A stretch of 64,000 bases of DNA from Bdellovibrio sp. GT3 (GTDB lineage Bacteria > Bdellovibrionota > Bdellovibrionia > Bdellovibrionales > Bdellovibrionaceae): NCBI RefSeq assembly GCF_037996765.1, contig NZ_JBBNAD010000006.1, forward strand, positions 186,001 to 250,000. Reading direction: 5' to 3'. Made by a program: the position numbers and the translations under genes. Below are positions 33,541 through 42,498 of the stretch, piece after piece. The first letter of the stretch is position 1. Every line of letters starts with the position of its first letter. The notes beneath the pieces are model-generated. The model was not told the origin of the DNA, did not search any database, and saw only the letters and a list, made by a program, of their open reading frames with translations.

Positions 33541-34710
33541 CTACAGTGACAAGTGCAGCTGACTTTGCAGCATCCACGTGTCTTGAGTGACACTGTCGTC
33601 GTTGATAGTACGTCCATTAACAAAGCCGGCACGGAACTCCATGCGTGGCATCGGGAAAGCCAAAAGACCAAAGGACCATTTGAACATATCCGAGGAATCT
33701 GCAGACAGCGTTGGATTGTAGTATTCAACCTGACTCAGAATATTGTAGCCGCGGGAAATCCGGGTCAGATTCCGCAACATCAAATAGCCACCCATTTTGT
33801 CACTGGGATTGGAAAGAGGGCTGTCTTTAACAAACCCCAGTTCCGTCAGCAAACTGTCGCCCTTGGAAAAACCCAGCTTTTGGTGCACAGCCATTCGGGT
33901 TTTCTCGACGTATTCGTTGCGTGAAGCCAGAGCTGATATCCCGACGCGATTTTGATCAGCGACGTCGTACTCAAACATGACCGACGCCCCTTTTTGCCGG
34001 ACGTCCTCTTTTTCCTGAAGCAGGTTTCCAACGAACAAGTTCCCCGTTACTTCCCAGCCATCGGCGTAATACTGGGTAATCACCCCTGTGGATTGATCGT
34101 TTTGCGCGAGATCCGTGACATTGCGACTGTAGGCCGTGTGGTCAGCGATACGGATACCAAAAACTTTATCCATCAATCCCACATAAGTGAAAAGCGACTT
34201 GCTGTACTTCCAACGGAAATAATGTTCACGGGAGATCATGTTCTTATTATCAGGATCTTCGATGTTGGCGCGAGACGCCGGCGTGGGTTGATATCCCCCC
34301 GACAAAACAAACAAATACTTGCCGGCACGATCCAACTGAAGAGCGACATTGGCATCAGCCTGCATCGTGATATACTTACTGACGGCAGCAGAGCCACCTG
34401 GATTGTTTTGAAAATAGATCCCGCGATATTTAATCCCAGGACGAACCCACCATGGCAGTTGCGTGGAGCCCAGAAAACCTGAACTGGCAGCGATCTCTTC
34501 CTCGGTTGTTGTGGATTTAAAAACAGCACGGGACGCGATCTCGGTTGCGAAAAGAGCGCGACCATAATCGGTCAAGGGTCCATTTCCCTGGCCGTTATAA
34601 TGACAAGTGATGCATGTATTGTATCCATAAGAAATAAAATCTGGATACGCTTGCGCAGGTTCGGAAACCAGGCTTCCCAAAAATAACAATATCGGCAAAA
34701 CAAAAATCAC
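33541..34710 (-). CDS. Outer-membrane beta-barrel with N-terminal CXXCH heme motif
   Basis: The protein has 389 residues. It starts with GTG 34710 and a signal peptide (VLPILLFLGSLVSEPAQA). Directly after the cut comes YPDFISYGYNTCITCHYNGQ, a mono-heme CXXCH at about residues 35-39, and then NGPLTDYGRALFATEIA. The remaining about 300 residues are alternating amphipathic strands with many aromatic residues and end ...WMLQSQLHLSL. Putting a heme at the periplasmic mouth of a barrel recalls electron conduits, in which a barrel carries a cytochrome through the outer membrane. Here heme and barrel are one chain. Function is inferred. Confidence 0.72.
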   Translation of the reverse strand: MIFVLPILLFLGSLVSEPAQAYPDFISYGYNTCITCHYNGQGNGPLTDYGRALFATEIASRAVFKSTTTEEEIAASSGFLGSTQLPWWVRPGIKYRGIYFQNNPGGSAAVSKYITMQADANVALQLDRAGKYLFVLSGGYQPTPASRANIEDPDNKNMISREHYFRWKYSKSLFTYVGLMDKVFGIRIADHTAYSRNVTDLAQNDQSTGVITQYYADGWEVTGNLFVGNLLQEKEDVRQKGASVMFEYDVADQNRVGISALASRNEYVEKTRMAVHQKLGFSKGDSLLTELGFVKDSPLSNPSDKMGGYLMLRNLTRISRGYNILSQVEYYNPTLSADSSDMFKWSFGLLAFPMPRMEFRAGFVNGRTINDDSVTQDTWMLQSQLHLSL

Positions 34711-34814
34711 GCTGCAACCTCATTTGAAGAACAAAACCGAATTGGAGCTTCAGTTTAGGGTTCCTGTCCATGAGGCGCAAATCAAAAGCACGGAATATGA
34801 AGGAGTATTTTGCA

Positions 34815-34835
34815 GTGCTCCCTACTGAGGAGCAC
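34815..34835 (-). terminator. Hairpin around the stop codon of the cytochrome lipoprotein gene
   Basis: GTGCTCC (34815-34821) and GGAGCAC (34829-34835) form a perfect 7-bp stem; the TAG stop lies in the 7-nt loop. No U-tract follows on the minus strand. It may reduce read-through from the cytochrome gene into the heme-barrel gene. Confidence 0.4.
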
Positions 34836-35994
34836 CGTTATCCACCCAAGAGTTGACGATATTGCGTTGGGCTTCCGCCAAGATTCCACTTGTCGGCATC
34901 GGATTGTTGGCGTTGTTCATACGGGATTTGATATTCGCTGCCGCCAGTCTTGCCGCTGCATAATTGGTCAAATCCAATCCCCCGCTGGCTTTACCGGGAG
35001 CATGACAGGACACGCAGCTGTTCGTGAACACACCACCGCTGGCCACCAACTGCGAGAATGTCACATTCGTCGGAGAAGCTGTTGGCGACGCCGTGGCCGT
35101 GGCTGTTGGAGTCGGCGTTGGATTCGTCGCACTGGTCGATCTCAGAGTCGCAAACTCCAATGCGATTTTATCCGTGGTATTTGGAGTCATCACCAGAAGC
35201 GCATTTGCAGTTCCAGCGGACAGATTTGTCGCTGCCGTGGTTGAAATAACCGCATTCACGTTTTGATAAGTTGTTACTTCAGAAGCCAAAACATCGTTCG
35301 CATGGATCGTGATCATCTGTACCTGATAACTTCCGGACGAGGTGTTTTTCAAACGCAAAGATGGATTGCGGAACTCATAACCCTGAGTCACACCACCCAC
35401 CACAGCACGGCGGATTTCAATAGTCGCCGTTAACGGTGTGGACGGAGTTGCCGCAGCCAAATCAAATGTCATGGTTTGGAAAGCAGTTGTAGTCGCCAAA
35501 TTTGCTGGAACAGTGACTGAAGCAGACTTCACGGCGCTGGAAGGAGCCGTCACACCGGTCTCAACCAAACACTCTGCATACTTTTCCTGAGCCGCAGACC
35601 AGTAAGTATTGATTTCAGTGATACGCGCCTGATTCGCAGGTCCCGTATAAGGTGGTTTATGGGAAGCGTTGACCGCTTGAGATGAAATTTTCGCAGCACC
35701 TACCGCCGCAAAGGCCACATAGGAAGTTTTCACATCTTGAGAACCAAAGACACCCAAACCCGGACCATCGGTAATATGGCAGCCACTGCACGTTTGTGCC
35801 AGGAAGGGATGAAAAGTATTTGCATACACTTTTACGATCGCTTCCTCGCAGGTTTCCCCGCTGGCAGTTGAGAAATACGCACTTCCACCGGACACACTGC
35901 TCATGATGAAGCCCTCGCCACAGTTGTTGAATGCAACAAGCGTGACCACAGCCCCAACGGCCCAGAATAATTTTTGTCCTATCTTAGTCCCCAT
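34822..35994 (-). CDS. Di-heme c-type cytochrome lipoprotein
   Basis: The protein has 390 residues from ATG 35994, with GGGGGAG directly upstream (a TTG at 36009 is an alternative). The signal ends VVTLVAFNNCG, with Cys as the probable lipid site. Two heme motifs are present: CSGCH at about residue 70 and CVSCH at about 355. Between them is a beta-rich domain (about 150-330) with repeated Thr/Ala and the spacer SATNPTPTPTATATASPTASP (Pro/Thr linker). So it is cytochrome, beta domain, linker, cytochrome. The middle domain, with RLKNTSSGSYQVQMITIHAND, could bind a ligand. It is near-adjacent to the DUF1501-like gene (35 bp). Confidence 0.78.
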   Translation of the reverse strand: MGTKIGQKLFWAVGAVVTLVAFNNCGEGFIMSSVSGGSAYFSTASGETCEEAIVKVYANTFHPFLAQTCSGCHITDGPGLGVFGSQDVKTSYVAFAAVGAAKISSQAVNASHKPPYTGPANQARITEINTYWSAAQEKYAECLVETGVTAPSSAVKSASVTVPANLATTTAFQTMTFDLAAATPSTPLTATIEIRRAVVGGVTQGYEFRNPSLRLKNTSSGSYQVQMITIHANDVLASEVTTYQNVNAVISTTAATNLSAGTANALLVMTPNTTDKIALEFATLRSTSATNPTPTPTATATASPTASPTNVTFSQLVASGGVFTNSCVSCHAPGKASGGLDLTNYAAARLAAANIKSRMNNANNPMPTSGILAEAQRNIVNSWVDNGAPQ

Positions 35995-36029
35995 CACTCC
36001 CCCGAGCAAACGAACAAATACAATATCAC

Positions 36030-37439
36030 TTAGGCGACTTTGATCACTTGAGAAAGCTGATTCGTATCCAGGATACGACCACCCACCCGATCAAACAAAT
36101 CCATACGTTTATTGGCCTGACACCAGTTCGCAAATACCGCTGCTGCCACCAATTCAGGATTCGAACCCGTCACAAATGTCGGATCAGAAGCCTGGTTGTT
36201 GTTGAAGTGCCCCACTTGATAGTCACTTGTTGCAGGACGACCCGCAGGATCGTAATAAAACAAGTACGCAATACCATGACCGCGATCGCCAACCCAAGGT
36301 GCCGCACGGTCCTCAGAAGGATCACTGTACACAGAGCCATCCGAAACAACCAACACCATCACAGGCTTACCCAGAACATTGGCAGTTTCAAGGATACGGC
36401 CCACTTCATTACCAGCGTCCAGGTCCTTGGCATCACCCGCAGTACGAGTGTTGTTGTGGTAGTCATAACCACCAATTTCAAGATTGGAAGAACCGGCTTG
36501 TCCAAGCAGCGTGTTATAAACCATCGCACCAAATAACAACTCACGGTTGTTATTTGCAGTATTGGCATTGATACCCCAAACACTGGCAACGCTGGCGCTG
36601 GAACGTGGATCCACAGCCGAGTTCCCTTTTGCCAGGACATCAATATTCTTGATACCCGCACAATCCAGAACTGTCTTTACGGTTTCGCCGCCCTGAATGG
36701 AGGCGATCTTACGAGTTTGAGATTCAGTAAGGTTGCTCATCAATTTAACCAAGGAACCTTTTTGAGAGGCGTTCAGCGAGGTGTTTAATGATGAACTGTA
36801 ACCAATCGAAGTAAGCAACGAAGTATAGTTATTCACCACCAACGGCGCTGGTGGCGCGGCAAAGCCCGAAGACTGATTCATACCCGTGCGCGTGTTGCGA
36901 TTGCCCATATTAGGCAAATTGGAACCAACAAGCCCGGCCTTGGTGATAGCACCAGACACGTCAAACTTGTTCGCATTGGTATCATTCTGGGAGTCCACAC
37001 AAAACGCGATGAACGCTGTTTTTGAAATGGTCGTTGTTGAAGCTCGGGCTTTAAGCCCGGTCAAAAACTTACTGATGCCATTGCCGGCAAACGGCGCATT
37101 ACCGAATGTGCGCTCGATAGGAACCTGGTTGTTTCCCAGACCCAGTTTGTTATAGGTCGAAATCGGCTGGCGAGCAGCATTCTGTGGCACATAGTTCGCG
37201 GCCATCGCGGCACCGCCACTTAGATTGACTGTCACAAAGGGAATCAATGAATTTGGAATCGGGCACTCCGCCGCTGTCGCTGCGTGAGCGGAATTCCCCA
37301 ACACTAAAGACATCCAGTTTGGCACAAACATGTGCGCTGCAAACGGAATCATTCCCGCTGACAAAAAGTCACGACGGCTGACTGGTTTCTTATGACCAGA
37401 TTGCGCCCACATAGGGATGTCTTTTTTATTTTTTGCCAT
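36030..37439 (-). CDS. Tat-exported DUF1501-like protein
   Basis: The protein has 469 residues. The twin-arginine signal SRRDFLSAGMIPFAAHMFVPNW is at about residues 21-42, so it is exported folded, probably with a cofactor or metal. The mature part has VTVNLSGGAAMAANYVP near its start, then GGYDYHNNTR (about 315-325) and VVSDGSVYSDPSEDRAAPWVGDRGHG (about 360-385). These resemble the D-x-H and S-E-F-G-R...D-H-G blocks of DUF1501 proteins, which belong to the alkaline-phosphatase/sulfatase-like fold. The Glu-Phe-Gly-Arg core is not conserved, so the match is distant. The SD is GGGGGGAGAAT. In planctomycetes DUF1501 genes sit beside cytochrome-domain genes, as here. Confidence 0.65.
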   Translation of the reverse strand: MAKNKKDIPMWAQSGHKKPVSRRDFLSAGMIPFAAHMFVPNWMSLVLGNSAHAATAAECPIPNSLIPFVTVNLSGGAAMAANYVPQNAARQPISTYNKLGLGNNQVPIERTFGNAPFAGNGISKFLTGLKARASTTTISKTAFIAFCVDSQNDTNANKFDVSGAITKAGLVGSNLPNMGNRNTRTGMNQSSGFAAPPAPLVVNNYTSLLTSIGYSSSLNTSLNASQKGSLVKLMSNLTESQTRKIASIQGGETVKTVLDCAGIKNIDVLAKGNSAVDPRSSASVASVWGINANTANNNRELLFGAMVYNTLLGQAGSSNLEIGGYDYHNNTRTAGDAKDLDAGNEVGRILETANVLGKPVMVLVVSDGSVYSDPSEDRAAPWVGDRGHGIAYLFYYDPAGRPATSDYQVGHFNNNQASDPTFVTGSNPELVAAAVFANWCQANKRMDLFDRVGGRILDTNQLSQVIKVA

Positions 37440-37484
37440 ATTCTCCCCCCAGAGAAGTCCTGCTAATAAAACTTAAATCAAAAA

Positions 37485-38147
37485 CTAGTACGTAATAGCA
37501 TCGAAACTGGATAGCATTGCCGCACAAGTCGACAACATCAATCCATTCGTGGATGCCGCCTGAGTACGCGCCGCTGCTGCCAGGGCCGCTATGAACTCAG
37601 TCTTATATCCTTGCAAAAGAGCCAATTCTTCCATGCTGATATTTCTGCCCCAATAAGAGCGAGCCATGCCACGCACGCTGGATTCGAAAGCTGCGTCGGT
37701 CAACGAACTCACACCTGCGGCGAAATTCACACTGCCAAAGAAAGCACGTTGCGCTGCCGCCTGTGCTTTCTCTGTTGTCAGCAATGAGTTACAAACTTCA
37801 CCGGCCAGACTGGTCGCACTTAGCATCAAAGGACCGTTGGCCATGCTTAGGTCATTCCCCGCTGCCAGGGCTCCGTAGCGATTGTTATATTCTGATGACA
37901 AAGCCGTGCTCACCGCAGTTACGTTCGTCACACGCATCATGGAAGCCATGGTCTGTTCAGCTGAAAGCAGGGCATAAGGAATTCCCAGCTTCTCGGAGTC
38001 GGTTTCCTGAACTGTCCCGCCGCTGGTAGAGGAAAAATCCTCACTCACCGGCAATTCACCGTAGCGACCACAGTTATTGAAACTGACCGTCACGAAGATC
38101 ATCGAAGGAAGAACGTAAAATAGAAACTTGATATACTTCTTATTCAT
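37485..38147 (-). CDS. Lipoprotein with FNNCG lipidation site
   Basis: The protein has 220 residues from ATG 38147 with GGGGGGA upstream. The signal region YIKFLFYVLPSMIFVTVSFNNCG ends in the same FNNCG as the cytochrome lipoprotein at 34822-35994. The mature chain is Ala/Ser-rich and helical with no heme motif. Segments include LSAEQTMASMMRVTNVTAVSTALSSEYNNRYG and RSYWGRNISMEELALLQGYKTEFIAA, the latter resembling helices in DUF1592-type proteins. It is 45 bp before the DUF1501-like gene and 16 bp after the cytochrome-like gene upstream, so it is in the same operon. Function unknown. Confidence 0.7.
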   Translation of the reverse strand: MNKKYIKFLFYVLPSMIFVTVSFNNCGRYGELPVSEDFSSTSGGTVQETDSEKLGIPYALLSAEQTMASMMRVTNVTAVSTALSSEYNNRYGALAAGNDLSMANGPLMLSATSLAGEVCNSLLTTEKAQAAAQRAFFGSVNFAAGVSSLTDAAFESSVRGMARSYWGRNISMEELALLQGYKTEFIAALAAAARTQAASTNGLMLSTCAAMLSSFDAITY

Positions 38148-38163
38148 AAATCCCCCCTTCACC

Positions 38164-39435
38164 TTAGTTCAAACACTCTGTTTTAGTGGCCATTCTTTCG
38201 AACAATGCTTTTAGCTTGTAACCGTTTTGTTCGAACTCATCCCCCCACTCTTTCAAGCGGGCCTTGTCGTTGACAGGGTCCAGAGTCTTACGACAAACAG
38301 TTTCAAACACTGTTTTTGCCATACACTGACTGAACCGGCGGGAATTCGAAACCACGCGGCCGAAACCGGCTGCGCCATTGCCACTGAGTGCATCACCGCG
38401 CCACTCAAAGAAATCAGCATTCTTGGTTCTGATCGCATTGTTAACAAAGGAAGTGTTGGTGGTCACATAGCCGGATGGGAATACCGAGTTGTTGCGATTC
38501 ATTTTAATCACAACACCTGTGTTGGTATCCGCGGCGATACGATACTCCGCCGGAGAACCACCACGCGTGTTCACATCTGAATGCTTGATACCCAAGGCAT
38601 CAAAATCCCATTTGGCAAAAGCCCCACGGAAACCATCCATCACGGTGTGACACCCTTTGCAGGACGTCGCAAACTTCATATGGTCGCCACCTGGAAAACG
38701 GTCGATATCGCGACCGATACGCACGTCAGAAGCGCCCGTGTCGGCCCAGTCATTCAAAGGCACACACATAAATTCACGGAAAGTATATTCAACAAGACGA
38801 CGGTTTGTCCCGGCCGTGGCATGCGCACCCATAAATGCACGCAACGTCAATACACCGGCAGGATCCGGATTCGCCACAGACGTTGTCGCACTGGTCGCAA
38901 TCTGCTGGCCAGTTCTGCGCACCAGATTTGTTGCCAGGTTCACGCGTTGTGTTTCCAAATCCATATAGTGATTATTGGAGATCAACAAATCCGCCACCAT
39001 ATCAGAGCGCACGTTCGCACCGCTGCCCATGTAGTAGATATTGCCCGTCAATAGTTCGCGGGCATCGGTCTGATCACGAGTGACGCCGATAAAGGTCGCC
39101 ACCATGTCATTCAATTCTGTTTTGATTGTTTCATCACGAGTTGAAAGCTTCAACGCCATCAACTTTACAGTGATGTTCAGGAAGTTGTTATCGGCTGTCG
39201 CGATTTGCGCAGCACCCATCACATCGCCTCTGTTCAGCAATGCAACCATTTGAGAAACAATGGGACTGTCTGCAGGAAGTTTTGTTCCGGTCAGACGCTC
39301 ATAGATCTTACGCGCTTTCAATTCCATTGCAGAAGGGTCCGCAGCACCTGTCACAGGTTTTACCTGTGCATGCACCGACTGCCCTACAGACAGCAGCCCT
39401 ACAACAATGAGTGTGGTCATCAAGAATCGCATCAT
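38164..39435 (-). CDS. Secreted protein with CKGCH heme motif, DUF1588-like
   Basis: The protein has 423 residues from ATG 39435 with GGGGGAT upstream; ATG 39432 is an alternative. The signal peptide ends SVGQSVHAQ. The body is helical. The block TFREFMCVPLNDWAD and the following ATSCKGCHTVMDGFRGAFAKWDFDALG (heme Cys-x2-Cys-His) resemble DUF1588-type modules, in which a CxxCH site precedes a conserved Asp-Pro-Gly-Phe-like stretch. The C-terminal part has conserved cysteines (RRFSQCMAKTVFETVCRKTL). It is first in the four-gene minus-strand set 39435-34822. Role in redox or carbohydrate processing is inferred from the planctomycete-like domain set. Confidence 0.68.
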   Translation of the reverse strand: MMRFLMTTLIVVGLLSVGQSVHAQVKPVTGAADPSAMELKARKIYERLTGTKLPADSPIVSQMVALLNRGDVMGAAQIATADNNFLNITVKLMALKLSTRDETIKTELNDMVATFIGVTRDQTDARELLTGNIYYMGSGANVRSDMVADLLISNNHYMDLETQRVNLATNLVRRTGQQIATSATTSVANPDPAGVLTLRAFMGAHATAGTNRRLVEYTFREFMCVPLNDWADTGASDVRIGRDIDRFPGGDHMKFATSCKGCHTVMDGFRGAFAKWDFDALGIKHSDVNTRGGSPAEYRIAADTNTGVVIKMNRNNSVFPSGYVTTNTSFVNNAIRTKNADFFEWRGDALSGNGAAGFGRVVSNSRRFSQCMAKTVFETVCRKTLDPVNDKARLKEWGDEFEQNGYKLKALFERMATKTECLN

Positions 39436-39678
39436 ATCCCCCAAGCCCTTATCGACAATTTTCGCTTGAAAATGACCCAACCCCCACAAAAAAAGGTTGC
39501 AATCTCAACTTGATACTGGAGAAGTTTTTTGCACCAGGGGGTTTTCGTCTAAGAGATTTCCAATGGTCGGTCTTGACTCCACGTTTTGCTCAGAATTCAG
39601 AGAGGAAAATTGACATTTTGCCCGGTTTTTAAGCACGGAAACAGGGGCCTTTTGAGCGCATATTTTTAAAAGAAGTAC

Positions 39679-40377
39679 TTATCGCGGAGCTTGGGAAGGT
39701 GGTCCGATACTTCCCGGAACAACATTCTCCAGTTCCCGAACATCCTTGGCCGAGGGGCGATTAAGTTTCTCAATACTCCGAATCACTTCCACGGTGGATA
39801 AGTTACTGCTATCGACAAAATCACAGCTTCTTTTTTTAAGGATATCTTTAAGAGTCTTAACACCTGCGCCCAGGTTTGCCGCAAAGGGATCTTTTTTTTG
39901 TCGAGGGGGACCAATCCAAATACATTTACTTGCCACTTTCTCCACTTCATTGAGAATTTTCCCGATGGCATCTCTCTGATTTTCCATTCCCCGGGGACTG
40001 TTTAGCATGTAAGTTCCCAGAGCAATGACGGTCAAATCCGGATTTGCCTTTGCCAGCTCTTCAGGAATCATTCGGCGCTTCACTTCCTTGCTGACACTTT
40101 CCTGCCCTTCCTCATTGCGTTGCCAGAATCCACAACTGGAGGGCGCATAGTCCGTACTGACTCCAATCCAGGTATCTGCAGTCGAGCCACAAACCGCCAC
40201 AGTATTGACATCCACGGCTATTGTCCGCAAATAGCGATCCACGGTATTTCCAAATGTGCCCGCCACGCGATCGTCGCCAACAAATAAAACGCTCTCATAT
40301 AATGGTGGAGCCTCGCCGGAGGCCATCGCTTTTGGATTTGCAAACAGAATCAGAAATAGCAACGCTGTAATTCCCAT
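39679..40377 (-). CDS. SGNH/GDSL-like secreted protein
   Basis: The protein has 232 residues with a short signal (ALLFLILFANPKAMA). The fold looks SGNH: block I is VLFVGDDRVAGTFGN (Asp-Asp where Gly-Asp-Ser is usual, so the nucleophile Ser is replaced by Asp). A Gly/Thr block VCGSTADTWIG and an LTVIALGTYMLNSPRG block (usually GxND) follow. The final His block is not evident, with DFVDSSNLS in its place. It resembles SGNH proteins in alginate/peptidoglycan acetylation loci, but lacks the usual catalytic Ser, so it may be inactive or non-enzymatic. It is 189 bp from the cytochrome operon. Confidence 0.6.
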   Translation of the reverse strand: MGITALLFLILFANPKAMASGEAPPLYESVLFVGDDRVAGTFGNTVDRYLRTIAVDVNTVAVCGSTADTWIGVSTDYAPSSCGFWQRNEEGQESVSKEVKRRMIPEELAKANPDLTVIALGTYMLNSPRGMENQRDAIGKILNEVEKVASKCIWIGPPRQKKDPFAANLGAGVKTLKDILKKRSCDFVDSSNLSTVEVIRSIEKLNRPSAKDVRELENVVPGSIGPPSQAPR

Positions 40378-40498
40378 AGTCTCATTGTAAGGGATTCCAT
40401 TTCAGAGAGAATTTGAAGTTTCGCACTGGATCCCAAAGCCCTTGGCCTTGTGTTGGCAGTCAGCTTGCAAATCGGTACAGGTGCATAAAAATAGAGAT

Positions 40499-41755
40499 AT
40501 GAAAAAACTAATTCTGGGTCTTGCCATTATATTAGTTGCCTTGTCAGTGACACCTGCGGCTGAATCCAGAGAGTCCGCGGTGAATATCATCACATACTGG
40601 TCCAGTGGCTTTCGCATCGACAATACAGAGCAAGGTAATCGCGTACGACGCCTTCTACAGAAAATTAAGGACCTTGGTGTGACCACCGTTATCTTTAATT
40701 TTCGCGGGCAGATGATTGGGGGAACCTCAAACACCGTATTTTCCGTCGTACCCGTGGATCAACAGGCCGAAGAGGAACGTAATCTGGAAGCCACACTCCA
40801 ATATGCCAGAAGCATCGGGCTGAGAGTCGCCTTCAGACCCATCCTCTTGGTGATTGGTCCCAAATGGGAATTCCCCTATGAAGATGAAAATGGTTACCTG
40901 TGGTGGCATGGAAACATCAATCCCACAGATCCCGAGTTGTGGTTTCGCAGTTTCTTCACCTACCATGCGCGCTACATGAGGATCGCCGCACGAACTGGTG
41001 CCGCCTGGTATTCCATCGGTGCAGAAATGCATTCACTCACCTCGGGAATGGGCAGTCGCAGTCGCAATCAAAGATTCGGTCGTCCTGATCTGTGGATTCA
41101 ATTTATCTATCGGGCCCGACAAATTCTTGGCAACAAAGTGCAAATCACTTACGGCGTGAATTACACAGATCAATACGTCATGGAGGATGGAGTTAAAACC
41201 TGGGGTGGCGAATTTGAACAGTGGCGCCACGACCTCACTTACTCTCCCCGCACCAATCAGGAAATTCTGCACCAGCAGTACCTACGCAGTTTCTGGAGTG
41301 AACTGGACTTTATCGGGGTCGACTACTATCGCGCCCTAGGGGCCGCCAGCACCAAGTACCCCACTGAATATGAAAAATTAAAACAAGTACTTACTCCTTT
41401 TTCCATGCAGTATGCACTGCAACTGCAAAATTCACTCAACCAAATCAACACGGCCACAAACACCCGTAAGACTCTGGCAGTTCAGGAGGTCGGCTATCGC
41501 AGCGTCGACAAGTGCTTCGTCTCCCCTTATCTTTATGAAGACGACGAGGCCCCGATCAATGTGCAACACCAGGCTGTGGCCTGGGACGCATTGCTAATGT
41601 CTCTGTGGAATCCCCAGACTCCGTGGATGACCAGCCTGGGTATCTGGCAAGTATTGGTGGATGACGACACTGATCTGACACCCAACGGAGGATTCTCCCC
41701 ACTGGGCAAAGAGCCCACAGAGCAGGTCTTGAAAAGATATTTCAGAACGAAATAA
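40499..41755 (+). CDS. Secreted glycosidase of the GH113/TIM-barrel type
   Basis: The protein has 418 residues from ATG 40499. A signal peptide lies at about 1-21. The TIM-barrel chain starts with VNIITYWSSGFRID. Two acids fit the catalytic pair of a clan A glycosidase: Glu176 in SIGAEMHSL (acid/base, end of strand 4) and Glu330 in AVQEVGYRS (nucleophile, end of strand 7). Other typical features are FRPILLVIGPKW and ELDFIGVDYYRAL. GH113 enzymes are beta-mannanases, but the true substrate may be another beta-glucan or a murein glycan. There is no clear RBS (AGAGAT). It is convergent with the DJ-1 gene, 8 bp apart. Confidence 0.75.
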   Translation: MKKLILGLAIILVALSVTPAAESRESAVNIITYWSSGFRIDNTEQGNRVRRLLQKIKDLGVTTVIFNFRGQMIGGTSNTVFSVVPVDQQAEEERNLEATLQYARSIGLRVAFRPILLVIGPKWEFPYEDENGYLWWHGNINPTDPELWFRSFFTYHARYMRIAARTGAAWYSIGAEMHSLTSGMGSRSRNQRFGRPDLWIQFIYRARQILGNKVQITYGVNYTDQYVMEDGVKTWGGEFEQWRHDLTYSPRTNQEILHQQYLRSFWSELDFIGVDYYRALGAASTKYPTEYEKLKQVLTPFSMQYALQLQNSLNQINTATNTRKTLAVQEVGYRSVDKCFVSPYLYEDDEAPINVQHQAVAWDALLMSLWNPQTPWMTSLGIWQVLVDDDTDLTPNGGFSPLGKEPTEQVLKRYFRTK

Positions 41756-41763
41756 ATATTAAA

Positions 41764-42498
41764 CTACAATTGAGCGTGCCATTCGCACCAGTTGACGGCT
41801 GGTAAATCCAGCCCTTGCTCGATAAACTCCAACATTTCCACAACCGATTGCCCCACACCCATCGCAGAGGCTGGATTTTGTCCCGTAACCAGGCGTCCAC
41901 TTTTAACGACGTGTGCTGAGAACTTGGGACCGCTGGTGTATGTGGCGCCCAAAGATTCAATTTTACTTTGCAATAAAAACGGCACGACGTTATCCATCCC
42001 AACCATTTCCTCTTCGGCATTGCTAAAACCCGTGACTTCGTGATCTCGTAACAAAAATTCGCCTTGGGAATTTCGGCAGTTCACCAGCCCCGCGGTGCCA
42101 TGACAGACAGCTGCTATGACGCCATCGTTTTCGTAAATTTCTGAAACCAAGCGCTGCAACTCTGAACTATCCGGAAGATCAAACATCGCTCCATGGCCAC
42201 CGGATACATAGAGGGCGCAGTAGTCTTCGGACTTGAGTTTTGAAAGATTCAGACTGCTTTGGATTTTTTCCAAAAAATCCTCATCATTCATCCACACCGC
42301 ATTCATCGGATCATCCATTTTGATGCCATCCAGGGGAATTTCACCTCCCAAGGGGCTGGCTAAATCTATTTCATAACCTGCGGCTGTAATTTCCTCATAC
42401 GGATGAGTCAGCTCCGACAAAAAGGCTCCGGTGCGATGACCGGTCTCCCCTAAATGAACCGTGTTGGTGGCGACAAAAAGGACCTTTTTTTGCTTCAT
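41764..42498 (-). CDS. DJ-1/PfpI family protein, HSP31-like
   Basis: The protein has 244 residues. The nucleophile elbow AAVCHGTAG carries Cys132 with His133 next to it. LYVSGGHGAMFDLP (about 97-110) is the usual oxyanion loop. GETGHRTGAFLSELTHPYEEITAAGYEI at 17-44 is the start of the HSP31-type chain (Glu near residue 18-28). This family includes glyoxalase III/chaperone Hsp31 and putative peptidases. The ATG has a strong GGAGGGG site. It is expected to act in the cytosol against methylglyoxal or protein damage; the exact reaction is not visible. Confidence 0.87.
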   Translation of the reverse strand: MKQKKVLFVATNTVHLGETGHRTGAFLSELTHPYEEITAAGYEIDLASPLGGEIPLDGIKMDDPMNAVWMNDEDFLEKIQSSLNLSKLKSEDYCALYVSGGHGAMFDLPDSSELQRLVSEIYENDGVIAAVCHGTAGLVNCRNSQGEFLLRDHEVTGFSNAEEEMVGMDNVVPFLLQSKIESLGATYTSGPKFSAHVVKSGRLVTGQNPASAMGVGQSVVEMLEFIEQGLDLPAVNWCEWHAQL

